Shown here piece by piece: positions 1 to 5,593 of a stretch of DNA of 56,463 nt (position 1 is the stretch's first letter; each line of letters starts with the position of its first letter). The DNA lies in the IMG/VR virus record IMGVR_UViG_3300025400_000023, positions 1 to 56,463 of that record; one strand, written 5' to 3'. The DNA comes from a virus. A program made the position numbers and the translations under genes. The notes under the pieces are model-generated. The model was not told the DNA's origin. It saw nothing but the letters and a program-made list of their open reading frames with translations, and did no database searches.

Positions 1-29
1 ACCATCTCAATGATTTCTTCTTTAGTCAT
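1..29 (-). CDS. 5' end of a small early gene, cut by the window edge
   Basis: Reading leftward from an ATG at 29, the codons give MTKEEIIEM before the window ends. The ATG overlaps the stop of the upstream gene (ATGA), the junction style used throughout this unit, and GAGG lies just upstream in that gene. The N-terminus resembles that of the 192-413 gene (MTNEEIEEM), so it may be a partial paralogue. If the two window ends were joined directly, this frame would stop after 11 codons. Either the ends are not contiguous or the gene is a remnant. Function unknown. Confidence 0.4.
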
Positions 30-199
30 TTTGCATCCTCCCAAATCCATCCCAACAATTCTGTTGTGTTTTTGATTTGTTCATTAGTAGGTTTTGCATA
101 CATTGCAAATTTTGTTGTATGTCCACCTCCATACAAACACCAATAACCAACTGGTTTAGGTGGTTTATAAATAGTAAATCCTGTTTTTTGTTCAGTCAT
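26..199 (-). CDS. small early protein, 57 aa, function unknown
   Basis: Start chosen at the ATG at 199 because AAGGGGAAATA lies directly upstream as a Shine-Dalgarno. A longer reading from 229 has no such site. The 57-residue product begins MTEQKTGFTIYKPPKP and contains a GYWCLYGGG patch, with no recognisable domain. It overlaps the 192-413 gene by 8 bases and shares ATGA with the partial gene to its left, so it is translated as part of the same leftward message. A small host-takeover protein is the most I would infer. Confidence 0.7.
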   Translation of the reverse strand: MTEQKTGFTIYKPPKPVGYWCLYGGGHTTKFAMYAKPTNEQIKNTTELLGWIWEDAK

Positions 200-413
200 T
201 ATTTCCCCTTGCTCGGATTTTGTCCGCAATGATTTCAGAGTAATTACGCTCTAACCCATCTGCGTATGAGTCAGCAATCTTTGCACATTCCTCACGTTCT
301 TTTTCTGCTACTAGTTTGGCAAAGTAAGTCAGGCAATAAATCAACTCTTCATTTGTTTTATAAAGATAAAGCCCAGACAACTCAGCCATTTCTTCTATTT
401 CTTCATTCGTCAT
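192..413 (-). CDS. small early protein with AEKEREECAKIAD motif, 73 aa
   Basis: ATG at 413 preceded by AAGGAATAACG. The body contains VAEKEREECAKIADSYAD followed by a basic AAxxIRARG-like end (ADKIRARGNND). I recognise this as a very common phage early-protein pattern (ea22-like or similar) that usually sits among tiny genes and has no known biochemical role. It is predicted to be mostly helical. The gene overlaps both neighbours by a few bases in a translationally coupled string. Function unknown. Confidence 0.75.
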   Translation of the reverse strand: MTNEEIEEMAELSGLYLYKTNEELIYCLTYFAKLVAEKEREECAKIADSYADGLERNYSEIIADKIRARGNND

Positions 414-519
414 CGTTATTCCTTATAAAGACTGTGTACCCACATCTCCAACAGACCCAATGCAGCCGAGCCTCAGTCAGCTCCATCTCGCCCAAGAAAC
501 ATACAGGACAGTCATTCAT
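403..519 (-). CDS. 38-aa zinc-ribbon-like protein
   Basis: A short gene read directly from the sequence: ATG at 519, TGA at 403-405. The product carries two CxxC pairs, CPVC at residues 4-7 and CWRC about 18 residues later, the spacing of a small zinc ribbon. The start overlaps the stop of the membrane-protein gene upstream and the end overlaps the next gene, as in the rest of the unit. The ribosome site (GGTGATGG) is weak, so translation may depend on coupling. Nucleic-acid or protein binding is plausible by analogy with other tiny phage zinc ribbons but not shown. Confidence 0.6.
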   Translation of the reverse strand: MNDCPVCFLGEMELTEARLHWVCWRCGYTVFIRNNDDE

Positions 520-625
520 GAGCCATCACCATGTAGCCAATCCAAAAGACCAGAACCGCCAACATAGCCCCTATCGCAGCCGTGATCAGCGCCACCGCAT
601 AAATTACAAAGTCAATGAGCAACAT
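512..625 (-). CDS. 37-aa single-span membrane protein
   Basis: ATG at 625 preceded by GGAGGACAAGC, close to an ideal Shine-Dalgarno. Almost the whole product is hydrophobic (VIYAVALITAAIGAMLAVLV then FWIGYMV), so it is an integral inner-membrane peptide. It overlaps both neighbours. Small early membrane proteins of phages often act in superinfection exclusion or membrane remodelling, but nothing here picks one role. Confidence 0.65.
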   Translation of the reverse strand: MLLIDFVIYAVALITAAIGAMLAVLVFWIGYMVMAHE

Positions 626-788
626 GCTTGTCCTCCAACAAAGGACCTAGCTTCTCCTTCAAGAGCCAGTTGTTACCCAGTAACCTCAGCGAACGAACCC
701 ACTTCCTCTGGTTCGCCCTGTTCTCCCAATACGGTATGTAATCCACATTCCATAACCGCCTGGCCATGCGTAAATAAGTAATATCCAT
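612..788 (-). CDS. first gene of the leftward early unit, 58 aa, basic
   Basis: ATG at 788 directly downstream of AAGGAGGTGCA, the best ribosome site in this unit. The 58-residue product (MDITYLRMARRLWNVDYIPY...) is rich in Arg, Lys and Trp, with a KEKLGPLLEDKHVAH end, and contains no recognised domain. It is the promoter-proximal gene: an extended -10 element sits about 25 bases upstream. Its basic, aromatic composition would suit a nucleic-acid or host-protein binder, which is inference only. Confidence 0.7.
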   Translation of the reverse strand: MDITYLRMARRLWNVDYIPYWENRANQRKWVRSLRLLGNNWLLKEKLGPLLEDKHVAH

Positions 789-811
789 TGCACCTCCTTG
801 TAGTTTGATGC

Positions 812-817
812 ATTATA
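812..817 (-). promoter_or_regulatory. extended -10 promoter for the leftward early unit
   Basis: On the minus strand this reads TGATATAAT: a perfect TATAAT with the TG-n extension. No good -35 lies 16-18 bases upstream, which suits an extended -10 promoter. Transcription would begin near 805, leaving a short leader with the AAGGAGG site before the ATG at 788. The 21-bp palindrome ends about 46 bases upstream, a position compatible with activation or looping. Confidence 0.65.
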
Positions 818-862
818 TCACAGGTTATCGTAAAGTATTGTAGTATTAACGCTATATTTTTT

Positions 863-883
863 ATTCTAGAACGGTTCTAGAAT
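863..883. promoter_or_regulatory. 21-bp palindromic operator, copy 1
   Basis: Arms ATTCTAGAAC and GTTCTAGAAT flank one central base. Each arm contains the self-complementary octamer TTCTAGAA (864-871 and 875-882), with starts 11 bp apart, about one helical turn. The same 21-bp palindrome occurs once more, at 48513-48533. Copy 1 lies in non-coding DNA upstream of the leftward early promoter. Two in-phase dyads suggest cooperative binding of two protein dimers. The likely ligand is the phage's own winged-HTH protein (48220-48441), by inference. Confidence 0.7.
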
Positions 884-1293
884 GGCGGTAATCAAAGATG
901 TATTGGCTCTGAGATTCTTTGCCCTAAGTTTTAATCTCGCAGCTTTTTTCATTAACTACCACTGATGGTGAATGTGGGTGGACAAAGAACTGCCTAGGGA
1001 CGCACTCGGCTTCCCTAGGATTTACCACTGACGGAGCCATGCTACGTCTACGGACTTCAGGTGCTTTCCACTCTCGTGTCTAGCTTGGCCACCTGAACCC
1101 TGAGCGCCACCCGCAGACCGAACCACGGACACCCAGGGCATCACTCCCAATTGCGCTTGCACCTTCTTTGCGCCATACGTCACAGGTAAGAACGTTGTAA
1201 AACTGGTGGACTGCGGACTACGCTTTCGCTTCCTACGCTTCCCTCATGCCAGTCTAAAACCCGATAGACCCTGTAAAGACATTTGTGGAGGCG
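884..1293. other. GC-rich non-coding stretch with many potential RNA stems
   Basis: About 410 bases with no open frame of 60 codons on either strand, and visibly richer in GC than the flanking genes. Read on the minus strand it holds perfect 8-bp stems CCTAGGGA/TCCCTAGG (1020-994) and TTCAGGTG/CACCTGAA (1097-1056), GTCTA/TAGAC (1268-1251), GACTG/CAGTC (1254-1208), and a GC-GAAA-GC tetraloop motif near 1228. No transfer RNA, RNase P or tmRNA signature is visible, and no clear promoter or 3' terminator of its own on the minus strand. It lies just downstream of the small RNA terminator, so it could be the read-through leader of the leftward unit, a separate structured RNA, or an origin or packaging element. 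Confidence 0.5.
906..948 (+). terminator. possible intrinsic terminator, plus strand
   Basis: GAGATT (911-916) can pair with AATCTC (933-938), extended by GCT/AGC across a two-base mismatch. TTTTTT (943-948) follows on the plus strand. No plus-strand gene lies to its left, so it could end a short antisense RNA starting near the palindrome, or simply insulate the region. The stem is imperfect, so confidence is low. Confidence 0.35.
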
Positions 1294-1294
1294 A

Positions 1295-1416
1295 AAAAAA
1301 ACCGCTTAGTGATGTATCCCAGTGGTTGTCTTGCTTAATAACTTTCCAACGTGTTATTAAGTAAGATGGTATACATCTCTAAACGGTCTTTGTACATCAC
1401 CAACCACAGCAATGTA
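1295..1416 (-). ncRNA. ~120-nt structured small RNA with candidate pseudoknot and terminator
   Basis: The transcript starts about 6-7 bases after a perfect extended -10. First comes a hairpin, GTACAT/ATGTAC (1417-1412 with 1397-1392), with a 14-base loop containing GTGGTTG (1407-1401). Then follows a long hairpin: 1387-1367 pairs with 1321-1301 (18 Watson-Crick pairs, one G-U, two mismatches), and an inner 13-position stem, 1365-1353 with 1342-1330, has one mismatch. An asymmetric bulge on the 3' side holds CAACCAC (1328-1322), the exact complement of the first loop's GTGGTTG. Eight T residues (1301-1294) end it, so the long hairpin doubles as an intrinsic terminator. The only overlapping open frame is a poor 72-codon one. 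I match it to no known family. Confidence 0.65.
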
Positions 1417-1421
1417 CGTTC

Positions 1422-1430
1422 ATTATAACA
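1422..1430 (-). promoter_or_regulatory. extended -10 promoter of the small RNA
   Basis: On the minus strand this reads TGTTATAAT: perfect TATAAT (1427-1422) with the TG-n extension. No convincing -35 is present, as expected for this promoter class. Predicted transcription start is near 1415-1416, exactly where the first hairpin of the small RNA begins. Confidence 0.65.
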
Positions 1431-1536
1431 CAGATTTAAGGTATCGGCCCCCATAAAGCAGGGTAGAGGTTGCACAACACTTCTAAGAATTGCCCTCACG
1501 GAGCTAAACCGTTTTGCCGATGAGAAATAGTAGCAC

Positions 1537-1566
1537 AAAAAAAATCCCATCACATAGGATGGGATT
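1537..1566 (-). terminator. intrinsic terminator after the VRR-NUC gene
   Basis: AATCCCATC (1543-1551) pairs perfectly with GATGGGATT (1558-1566) around a six-base loop. Read leftward it is followed by a run of eight T (1544-1537, the first two in the stem). It lies about 43 bases beyond the stop of the VRR-NUC gene, making that gene a single-gene unit and separating it from the small RNA promoter. Confidence 0.8.
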
Positions 1567-1608
1567 AAACCAAACCCTCAAAGGAATGGCAACTGGATTG
1601 GATACATT

Positions 1609-1899
1609 TTACTTACAATTCTTCAGAATGTCAAGGGCTTCCCCTATGCTATTCACAATAGCCAACATTCCACCTTCCCACTCGTCAAAAAATTTCTGCT
1701 CTGCTGGCGTCAGACTTCGGGCAGATGTTGTTTTATCCCCATCTTTTACCTCCATCAGGATAGTGTAACCACGGTATCCCACCAGTAAATCTGGTATCCC
1801 ATTGCCTTGGCTGATGATCCGAACTGTTGCGCCACAGGCCCTCAAAGCCTCAACAATCTCATTTTGATTGGCATCAATTCTGTTTGCGTATCTGGTCAT
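1609..1899 (-). CDS. VRR-NUC-type PD-(D/E)XK nuclease
   Basis: A 96-residue protein from ATG 1899. A GTG at 1926 would add nine residues but sits inside the opposing promoter. The core reads RIDANQNEIVEAL, then GIPDLLVGYRGYTILMEVKD with the PD...E-x-K active-site layout, then LTPAEQKFFDEW. That pattern is typical of stand-alone phage VRR-NUC nucleases, a family related to Holliday-junction resolvases that cut structured or branched DNA. It probably helps resolve replication or recombination intermediates before packaging. It stands alone, divergent from the recombination module and closed by its own terminator. Neither candidate start has a strong ribosome site. Confidence 0.8.
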   Translation of the reverse strand: MTRYANRIDANQNEIVEALRACGATVRIISQGNGIPDLLVGYRGYTILMEVKDGDKTTSARSLTPAEQKFFDEWEGGMLAIVNSIGEALDILKNCK

Positions 1900-1907
1900 A
1901 TAATATG

Positions 1908-1936
1908 TTGACTTTGTTGAATACACCTGTTATATT
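1908..1936 (+). promoter_or_regulatory. sigma70-type promoter of the recombination module
   Basis: TTGACT (1908-1913), a 17-base spacer, then TATATT (1931-1936) preceded by TG-T. This is a near-consensus promoter firing rightward, with transcription expected near 1943 and the first ribosome site at 1955-1960. It overlaps the 5' end of the divergent VRR-NUC gene, so the two genes may be co-regulated. Confidence 0.75.
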
Positions 1937-1964
1937 CCATAACCCAAAACAACTAGGAGAGGCA

Positions 1965-2192
1965 ATGGAAGAAGACGAGCTGATGGCGAGATCAAAAATA
2001 ATCTATGACCTGGCTGACGAGATTATAAGCCAACTGCACAAGCTGGAATATTTAGATACTGAATTGGCGGTGGCAACAGTCTCCGCAGCATATGCAAACA
2101 TAGCATTTAACTGTGATGTTTCTTTGCACGATGCAATAGATTTATTCGTAACTTTCTATAAACAAATGGTCCAAAAAGGAGCAGCACATTGA
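1965..2192 (+). CDS. first gene of the recombination module, 75 aa, function unknown
   Basis: Start placed at ATG 1965 because AGGAGAGGCA precedes it; the open frame upstream crosses the promoter. The product is acidic and helical (MEEDELMARSKIIYDLADEI...) with no recognised domain. The stop overlaps the TTG start of the next gene. Position at the head of a recombination operon suggests an accessory role there, but that is inference only. Confidence 0.75.
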   Translation: MEEDELMARSKIIYDLADEIISQLHKLEYLDTELAVATVSAAYANIAFNCDVSLHDAIDLFVTFYKQMVQKGAAH

Positions 2193-2365
2193 AGAACATA
2201 GAACTCAGGGATTACCTAGCGGCACACGCACCCACAATGCCAGAGGCGTTTGAGCGCAAGCGAGATCAGTTCAGAAACATCTCAGAAACTGGCCTAGAAC
2301 AAATGATCAGATGGCGCTATCACTATGCAGATCTCATGTTAAAGGAAAGAAATGCAACTCACTAA
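2189..2365 (+). CDS. 58-aa small phage protein with TTG start
   Basis: Read from TTG 2189, which overlaps the upstream stop and has AGGAG eight bases before it, to TAA 2363-2365. The product (LRDYLAAHAPTMPEAFERK...RWRYHYADLMLKER) resembles the widespread small phage proteins with an LRDYxA start and a YADxMLKxR end, whose role is unknown. A related pattern is seen at 55963-56160. It overlaps the nuclease gene start at 2352. Confidence 0.65.
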   Translation: MKNIELRDYLAAHAPTMPEAFERKRDQFRNISETGLEQMIRWRYHYADLMLKERNATH

Positions 2366-3224
2366 CAAGTTCAACTTACCTGAAACCATCATCAACGTCA
2401 TCAAGCGCCCGACCTATTCCAAGGGTAAAGCACATATCTCTGTGACCGAACTGATGACTGCACCTCAGATCGTGCTCCTAAAGCGCAAGCATTGGAATGA
2501 GATCGAGCAAGACGCCAGTGAAATGGTTTGGCAGATCTTTGGTTCTGCCATCCACGCAGTACTGGAGCACGGCAAGAGCGACAACCATGTGATCGAGCAG
2601 CGCATCCACGCCAAGGTAGATGGGTGGGACATATCAGGAGCTATTGATCTACAAGAAATCACACCTGACGGAATCATTATTTCTGACTACAAGACCACAG
2701 GCGCTTGGGCGGTCATGAATGAGAAGGACGAATGGCATCAGCAGCTTAATGTCTATGCTTGGCTAGTGGATAACGTCAAGAACGACAAAGTAATCAAGCT
2801 ACAAATCATTGCCATCATCAGGGACTGGTCGGCTAAAGAGGCGCAGATTAAGGAAGGCTATCCCCAGTCTCCCATTGTGACCATAGACATCCCTTTGTGG
2901 AGCATGGAGGAGAGGATTAACTATATCAAGCGTAGGATAAAGATGCATTCAGACGCCCAGTTCAATGCCGATATGGGCGAGGGTTTGCCTGAATGTGGCG
3001 AGAAAGATATGTGGGAAAAGCCTACATCATGGGCATTGATAAAGGAAGGAGGAGTAAGAGCAAAGAGGGTATACGACAACGAGGGAGAGGCAAAGCTGGC
3101 TCTGACCAAGGGCTACATCATAGAACACAGACCTGGCGAGAGAACGAGATGCAAGTCCTACTGTCAGGTTTCCCAGTTCTGTAATCAATATCAAACCTAT
3201 TTAAAGGAACAACAAAATGGCTAG
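2352..3224 (+). CDS. PD-(D/E)XK exonuclease, RecB/Cas4-like, with four-cysteine cluster
   Basis: A 290-residue protein. Active-site features in order: IHAVLEHG near 68-74, SGAIDL with D99, SDYKTTG with D112-x-K114, and QQLNVYAW near 130-137, the usual layout of RecB-family nucleases. Cysteines at 215, 267, 271 and 277 form a cluster like the Fe-S or zinc staple of AddB/Cas4 enzymes. It probably resects double-stranded ends to feed the ERF annealing protein encoded just downstream. ATG 2352 has AAAGGAAAG ahead of it. The gene overlaps both neighbours by a few bases, indicating one operon. Confidence 0.85.
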   Translation: MQLTNKFNLPETIINVIKRPTYSKGKAHISVTELMTAPQIVLLKRKHWNEIEQDASEMVWQIFGSAIHAVLEHGKSDNHVIEQRIHAKVDGWDISGAIDLQEITPDGIIISDYKTTGAWAVMNEKDEWHQQLNVYAWLVDNVKNDKVIKLQIIAIIRDWSAKEAQIKEGYPQSPIVTIDIPLWSMEERINYIKRRIKMHSDAQFNADMGEGLPECGEKDMWEKPTSWALIKEGGVRAKRVYDNEGEAKLALTKGYIIEHRPGERTRCKSYCQVSQFCNQYQTYLKEQQNG

Positions 3225-3474
3225 ACCACCAATCGACTGGAAAAAAAGATGCGTAGAGCTTGAAGGGCAAGTCGCAGCTTTAATGCGTGATAAGGCAAAT
3301 TTAGAGAGAAATTGTTTCGAGCTATCGTTTTCACAATCAAACGCTAAGACCGAGTCAGAAAATCTTAAGGAAAAGAATACAAAGCTTTATGGAATCATTG
3401 AGTATCTAGAAGACCACATCCATACACTTAACTCAACAATAGAAGATTTAAGGAAACCAAATGAGCGTACATAA
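3217..3474 (+). CDS. 85-aa coiled-coil protein
   Basis: Begins MARPPIDWKKRC and continues as one predicted coiled coil (ELEGQVAALMRDKANLE, LKEKNTKLYGIIEYLEDHI). ATG 3217 follows AAAGGAACAACAAA, overlaps the nuclease stop by 8 bases and runs into the ERF start. No enzymatic motif is visible. Its place between the nuclease and the annealing protein suggests a bridging or oligomerising role in the recombination module, by inference only. Confidence 0.75.
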   Translation: MARPPIDWKKRCVELEGQVAALMRDKANLERNCFELSFSQSNAKTESENLKEKNTKLYGIIEYLEDHIHTLNSTIEDLRKPNERT

Positions 3475-4162
3475 AAAACTTATGGCAGTCAGATGCGATC
3501 TGCTGCGAACCAAACTGGAAAAGTCAGGACACAACAAGTTTGCTGGCTACAAGTATTTTGAGCTGGGTGACTTCATGCCAGCCACAATGGATTTGTTCTT
3601 CAAGCACGGCATCTGTGGTGTTGTTACTTATACACACGAGTACGCAACCTTACAGATCACAGACGTAGAAGACGGAACCATGATTGTGATTACCTCACCT
3701 ATGGCTACGGCTGCACTTAAAGGCGCACACGATATTCAGAACCTAGGAGCCGTTGAGAGTTATCAAAGGCGCTACCTTTGGATGACTGCGCTAGAGCTGA
3801 CCGAGAGCGATCCTATAGATTCAGCCGAGCCTATCAAAGATGTTCCAAAGCCAGTTGTAAGAACCCAACAGGATGTGGCTAGGGAAAAGTCTGCGGCCAA
3901 GAGTTCATATGTGCCGATAGAAGATCCATTTGCCATTCACATTTCTGTGGACCCAGAGGGTTGCACGGCTGAAGAGTTGAGCAAGGTTGTTATGGAAGCA
4001 ACAAAGATACAACTGGCCACGGCTAAATCTGTAGACGATGTGATGAAGATTTACCAAGTGAACAAAAAGATGTACGACTTGATAAAGGAAAAAGACGAGA
4101 GACAGCACGTTGCATTGCTAGGTCTTTTCAAAGAAACCAAAGATAGTTTAACCAAGGAGTAA
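3461..4162 (+). CDS. ERF-family single-strand annealing protein
   Basis: A 233-residue protein. Residues about 1-125 match the ERF superfamily: MAVRCDLLRTKLEKSGHNKF, GYKYFELGDFMPATM, then GAVESYQRRYLWMTALEL. ERF proteins coat single-stranded DNA as multimeric rings and anneal complementary strands in RecA-independent recombination and genome circularisation. The C-terminal third (from about 130) is a charged linker and helical tail that may bind partner proteins. It follows the exonuclease and coiled-coil genes directly, the common exonuclease-plus-annealase arrangement. Confidence 0.85.
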   Translation: MSVHKKLMAVRCDLLRTKLEKSGHNKFAGYKYFELGDFMPATMDLFFKHGICGVVTYTHEYATLQITDVEDGTMIVITSPMATAALKGAHDIQNLGAVESYQRRYLWMTALELTESDPIDSAEPIKDVPKPVVRTQQDVAREKSAAKSSYVPIEDPFAIHISVDPEGCTAEELSKVVMEATKIQLATAKSVDDVMKIYQVNKKMYDLIKEKDERQHVALLGLFKETKDSLTKE

Positions 4163-4164
4163 AT

Positions 4165-4428
4165 ATGGAATATCCAAATTCAGGCGCATTGTTTGTTAAC
4201 CAGTACAAGAAATCCGATAAAGCCCCCGATCACAAGGGTACGATTACTTTGGAGCGTTCGCTGCTCAAGAAGTTGTTGGACCTGTCCTCTGAGGATGGCA
4301 TACCAATTAAGCTAAGCGGATGGAACAGACAGGGGAAGAATGGCATGTTCATCAGTCTCAAGTACGATGACTTTGAGATTGCCAAGGTACAGGCCCCACA
4401 GATTGACGAAGGCGAAATTCCCTTCTGA
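4165..4428 (+). CDS. 87-aa protein with SSB-like acidic C-terminal tip
   Basis: Begins MEYPNSGALFVNQYKKSD, then KAPDHKGTITL, and ends IDEGEIPF. The last residues resemble the acidic D/E-x-(I/L)-P-F tip by which single-stranded-DNA-binding proteins recruit partners. The body is short and beta-rich and I do not recognise a canonical OB-fold motif. Adjacency to the ERF gene makes a small ssDNA-binding or recombination-mediator role likely but unproven. An alternative is a DUF736-like protein, which shares the N-terminal style. Confidence 0.6.
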   Translation: MEYPNSGALFVNQYKKSDKAPDHKGTITLERSLLKKLLDLSSEDGIPIKLSGWNRQGKNGMFISLKYDDFEIAKVQAPQIDEGEIPF

Positions 4429-4844
4429 TGAAGTCATCTAACTTCGAGGGCGTAAAAGTCGCTATGAAACAGGATAGATCGGGTTACATACTGACCCTTT
4501 CTATTCACCCTGACGAAGTGCCAGAAGAGATTCTGAGGGATTTTGTAGGCGCTCGATACCAAGTTGTGATGGTTAGGATAGGCGAAGATGAAATGCCATT
4601 CAACCGCAACAACCTTAGAAATCCTGTTCAGCTTGCAGGTATTCTTTGCAAGGACCCTATGTTCTGTAATTTCTTAGTGGAGATGGGGGAAATACAAGAA
4701 GAGTCTGAGGATGTTGTGGTCAAGTGGCTCAGGGCAAAACTAGGTGTTTTATCTAGGTCCGAGCTTAAAGATAACCGAGAAGCAGCTCAACAATTATTTG
4801 AAATCAATGAGGCATTCACAGAATGGAAACACCTAAACGCTTAG
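4428..4844 (+). CDS. conserved phage protein, 138 aa, function unknown
   Basis: ATG overlaps the upstream stop (TGATGA). It contains DRSGYILTLSIHPDEVPEEI followed by DFVGARYQVVMVRI, a pattern I associate with uncharacterised proteins next to phage recombination genes. The N-terminal half is predicted beta, the C-terminal half helical. No catalytic motif is visible. It is coupled to the SSB-like gene and the RHH gene, so it presumably belongs to the same pathway. Confidence 0.7.
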   Translation: MKSSNFEGVKVAMKQDRSGYILTLSIHPDEVPEEILRDFVGARYQVVMVRIGEDEMPFNRNNLRNPVQLAGILCKDPMFCNFLVEMGEIQEESEDVVVKWLRAKLGVLSRSELKDNREAAQQLFEINEAFTEWKHLNA

Positions 4845-5128
4845 TCCCTTACTCTGTCTACCTGACAGAGGAGGTTTACAACAAAGTCAAGGAGGCGGCC
4901 AAGGACAGGAAGGCAGCCAGTATGGTTAGAGATGCCATCAATATGTTTATCGAAGAGAACAAACCTTATACCGCAGGGTACAAGAAAGCTTTGATAGATG
5001 TAAAGGCAATCATTAAGAAACAACCGACCATGATGTCTATCCATGTCAGTGGTAAATCTCTATCCAAGACTGTTTGCGATGAGATTGACAAACTGAAAGG
5101 AGTAAAAGATGCCAAGGAAAAAAGCTGA
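4823..5128 (+). CDS. ribbon-helix-helix DNA-binding protein
   Basis: A 101-residue protein. VPYSVYLTEEVYNKVKEAA then KAASMVRDAINMFI (residues 8-45) fits the beta strand plus two helices of Arc/CopG-type regulators. The C-terminal 55 residues are an extra Lys-rich domain. Such proteins bind palindromic operators as paired dimers, so this is a second candidate, after the winged-HTH protein, for the 21-bp double palindrome. The start overlaps the upstream gene by 22 bases with GAGG ahead of it. Confidence 0.7.
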   Translation: METPKRLVPYSVYLTEEVYNKVKEAAKDRKAASMVRDAINMFIEENKPYTAGYKKALIDVKAIIKKQPTMMSIHVSGKSLSKTVCDEIDKLKGVKDAKEKS

Positions 5129-5306
5129 TGGAGTTGCAGGTTTGGTCGAGGAAGAACACATCGAACTACCTGACATGAAGTTGGTGGATCTGTTTGCATG
5201 TTTTTGCATGATGGGCTCTATAATTGGTGACGATCCTGAGCGTGAGGCTGAATTGGCTTACGACAGGGCTTTTGCCATGATAGATGAAAGAAGGCGCAGA
5301 CTGTGA
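5109..5306 (+). CDS. 65-aa acidic protein, function unknown
   Basis: Begins MPRKKADGVAGLVEEE, has a central helical stretch (LVDLFACFCMMGSIIGDD) and ends AYDRAFAMIDERRRRL, the YDxAxAMxxER end common in small phage proteins. It overlaps the RHH gene and shares its stop with the GTG of the Ref-like gene. No function assigned. Confidence 0.65.
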   Translation: MPRKKADGVAGLVEEEHIELPDMKLVDLFACFCMMGSIIGDDPEREAELAYDRAFAMIDERRRRL

Positions 5307-5593
5307 GCAAAGACCTCAAACGTTATTTGAGTGAAGTTGCAGACTTAGGATGCGTCCTTTGTCTGCACCTTGGATACGGGCACACTCCTCCACATTTACA
5401 TCATCCCAGAAACGCAGCTGGCGGAGGAGAAAAAGCCTCCGATTGGCTGGTCGTTCCACTTTGTCCAGAGCATCACACCGGCAATTCAGGATTGCATGGC
5501 CTTGGCACAAAGGGGTTTTATACACGCTACCGGCTTACCGAATGGAACCTGGTGGCCATGACCATAGAGCATCACTTCAAGGCTAGACAATGA
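5303..5593 (+). CDS. Ref-like (RecA-dependent) HNH-type nuclease
   Basis: A 96-residue protein from GTG 5303. GCVLCLHLGYG, LHHPRNAAGGGEKASDWLVV, PLCPEHHTG and GLHGLGTKGF match the phage P1 Ref / DUF968 family. The CxxC, HH and CPEHH motifs form the metal-binding nuclease core. P1 Ref cuts DNA within RecA-stimulated displacement loops. Here it would work beside the ERF and exonuclease genes in recombination or host-DNA processing. It is shorter than P1 Ref and lacks the basic N-terminal extension. Confidence 0.75.
   Translation: MSKDLKRYLSEVADLGCVLCLHLGYGHTPPHLHHPRNAAGGGEKASDWLVVPLCPEHHTGNSGLHGLGTKGFYTRYRLTEWNLVAMTIEHHFKARQ

Noticed and set aside
266-781. 171-codon open frame on the plus strand
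   Set aside because: It runs antisense to five small minus-strand genes that have good ribosome sites and coupled stops. Its own product is low-complexity with no start signal.
884-1293. Group I intron, RNase P, tmRNA or tRNA in the GC-rich island
   Set aside because: None of the conserved core elements of these RNAs could be found by eye on either strand, and the island does not interrupt a gene.
1335-1553. 72-codon minus frame across the small RNA region
   Set aside because: It spans the intrinsic terminator of the VRR-NUC gene, the sRNA promoter and most of the sRNA stem, has unlikely composition and no ribosome site.
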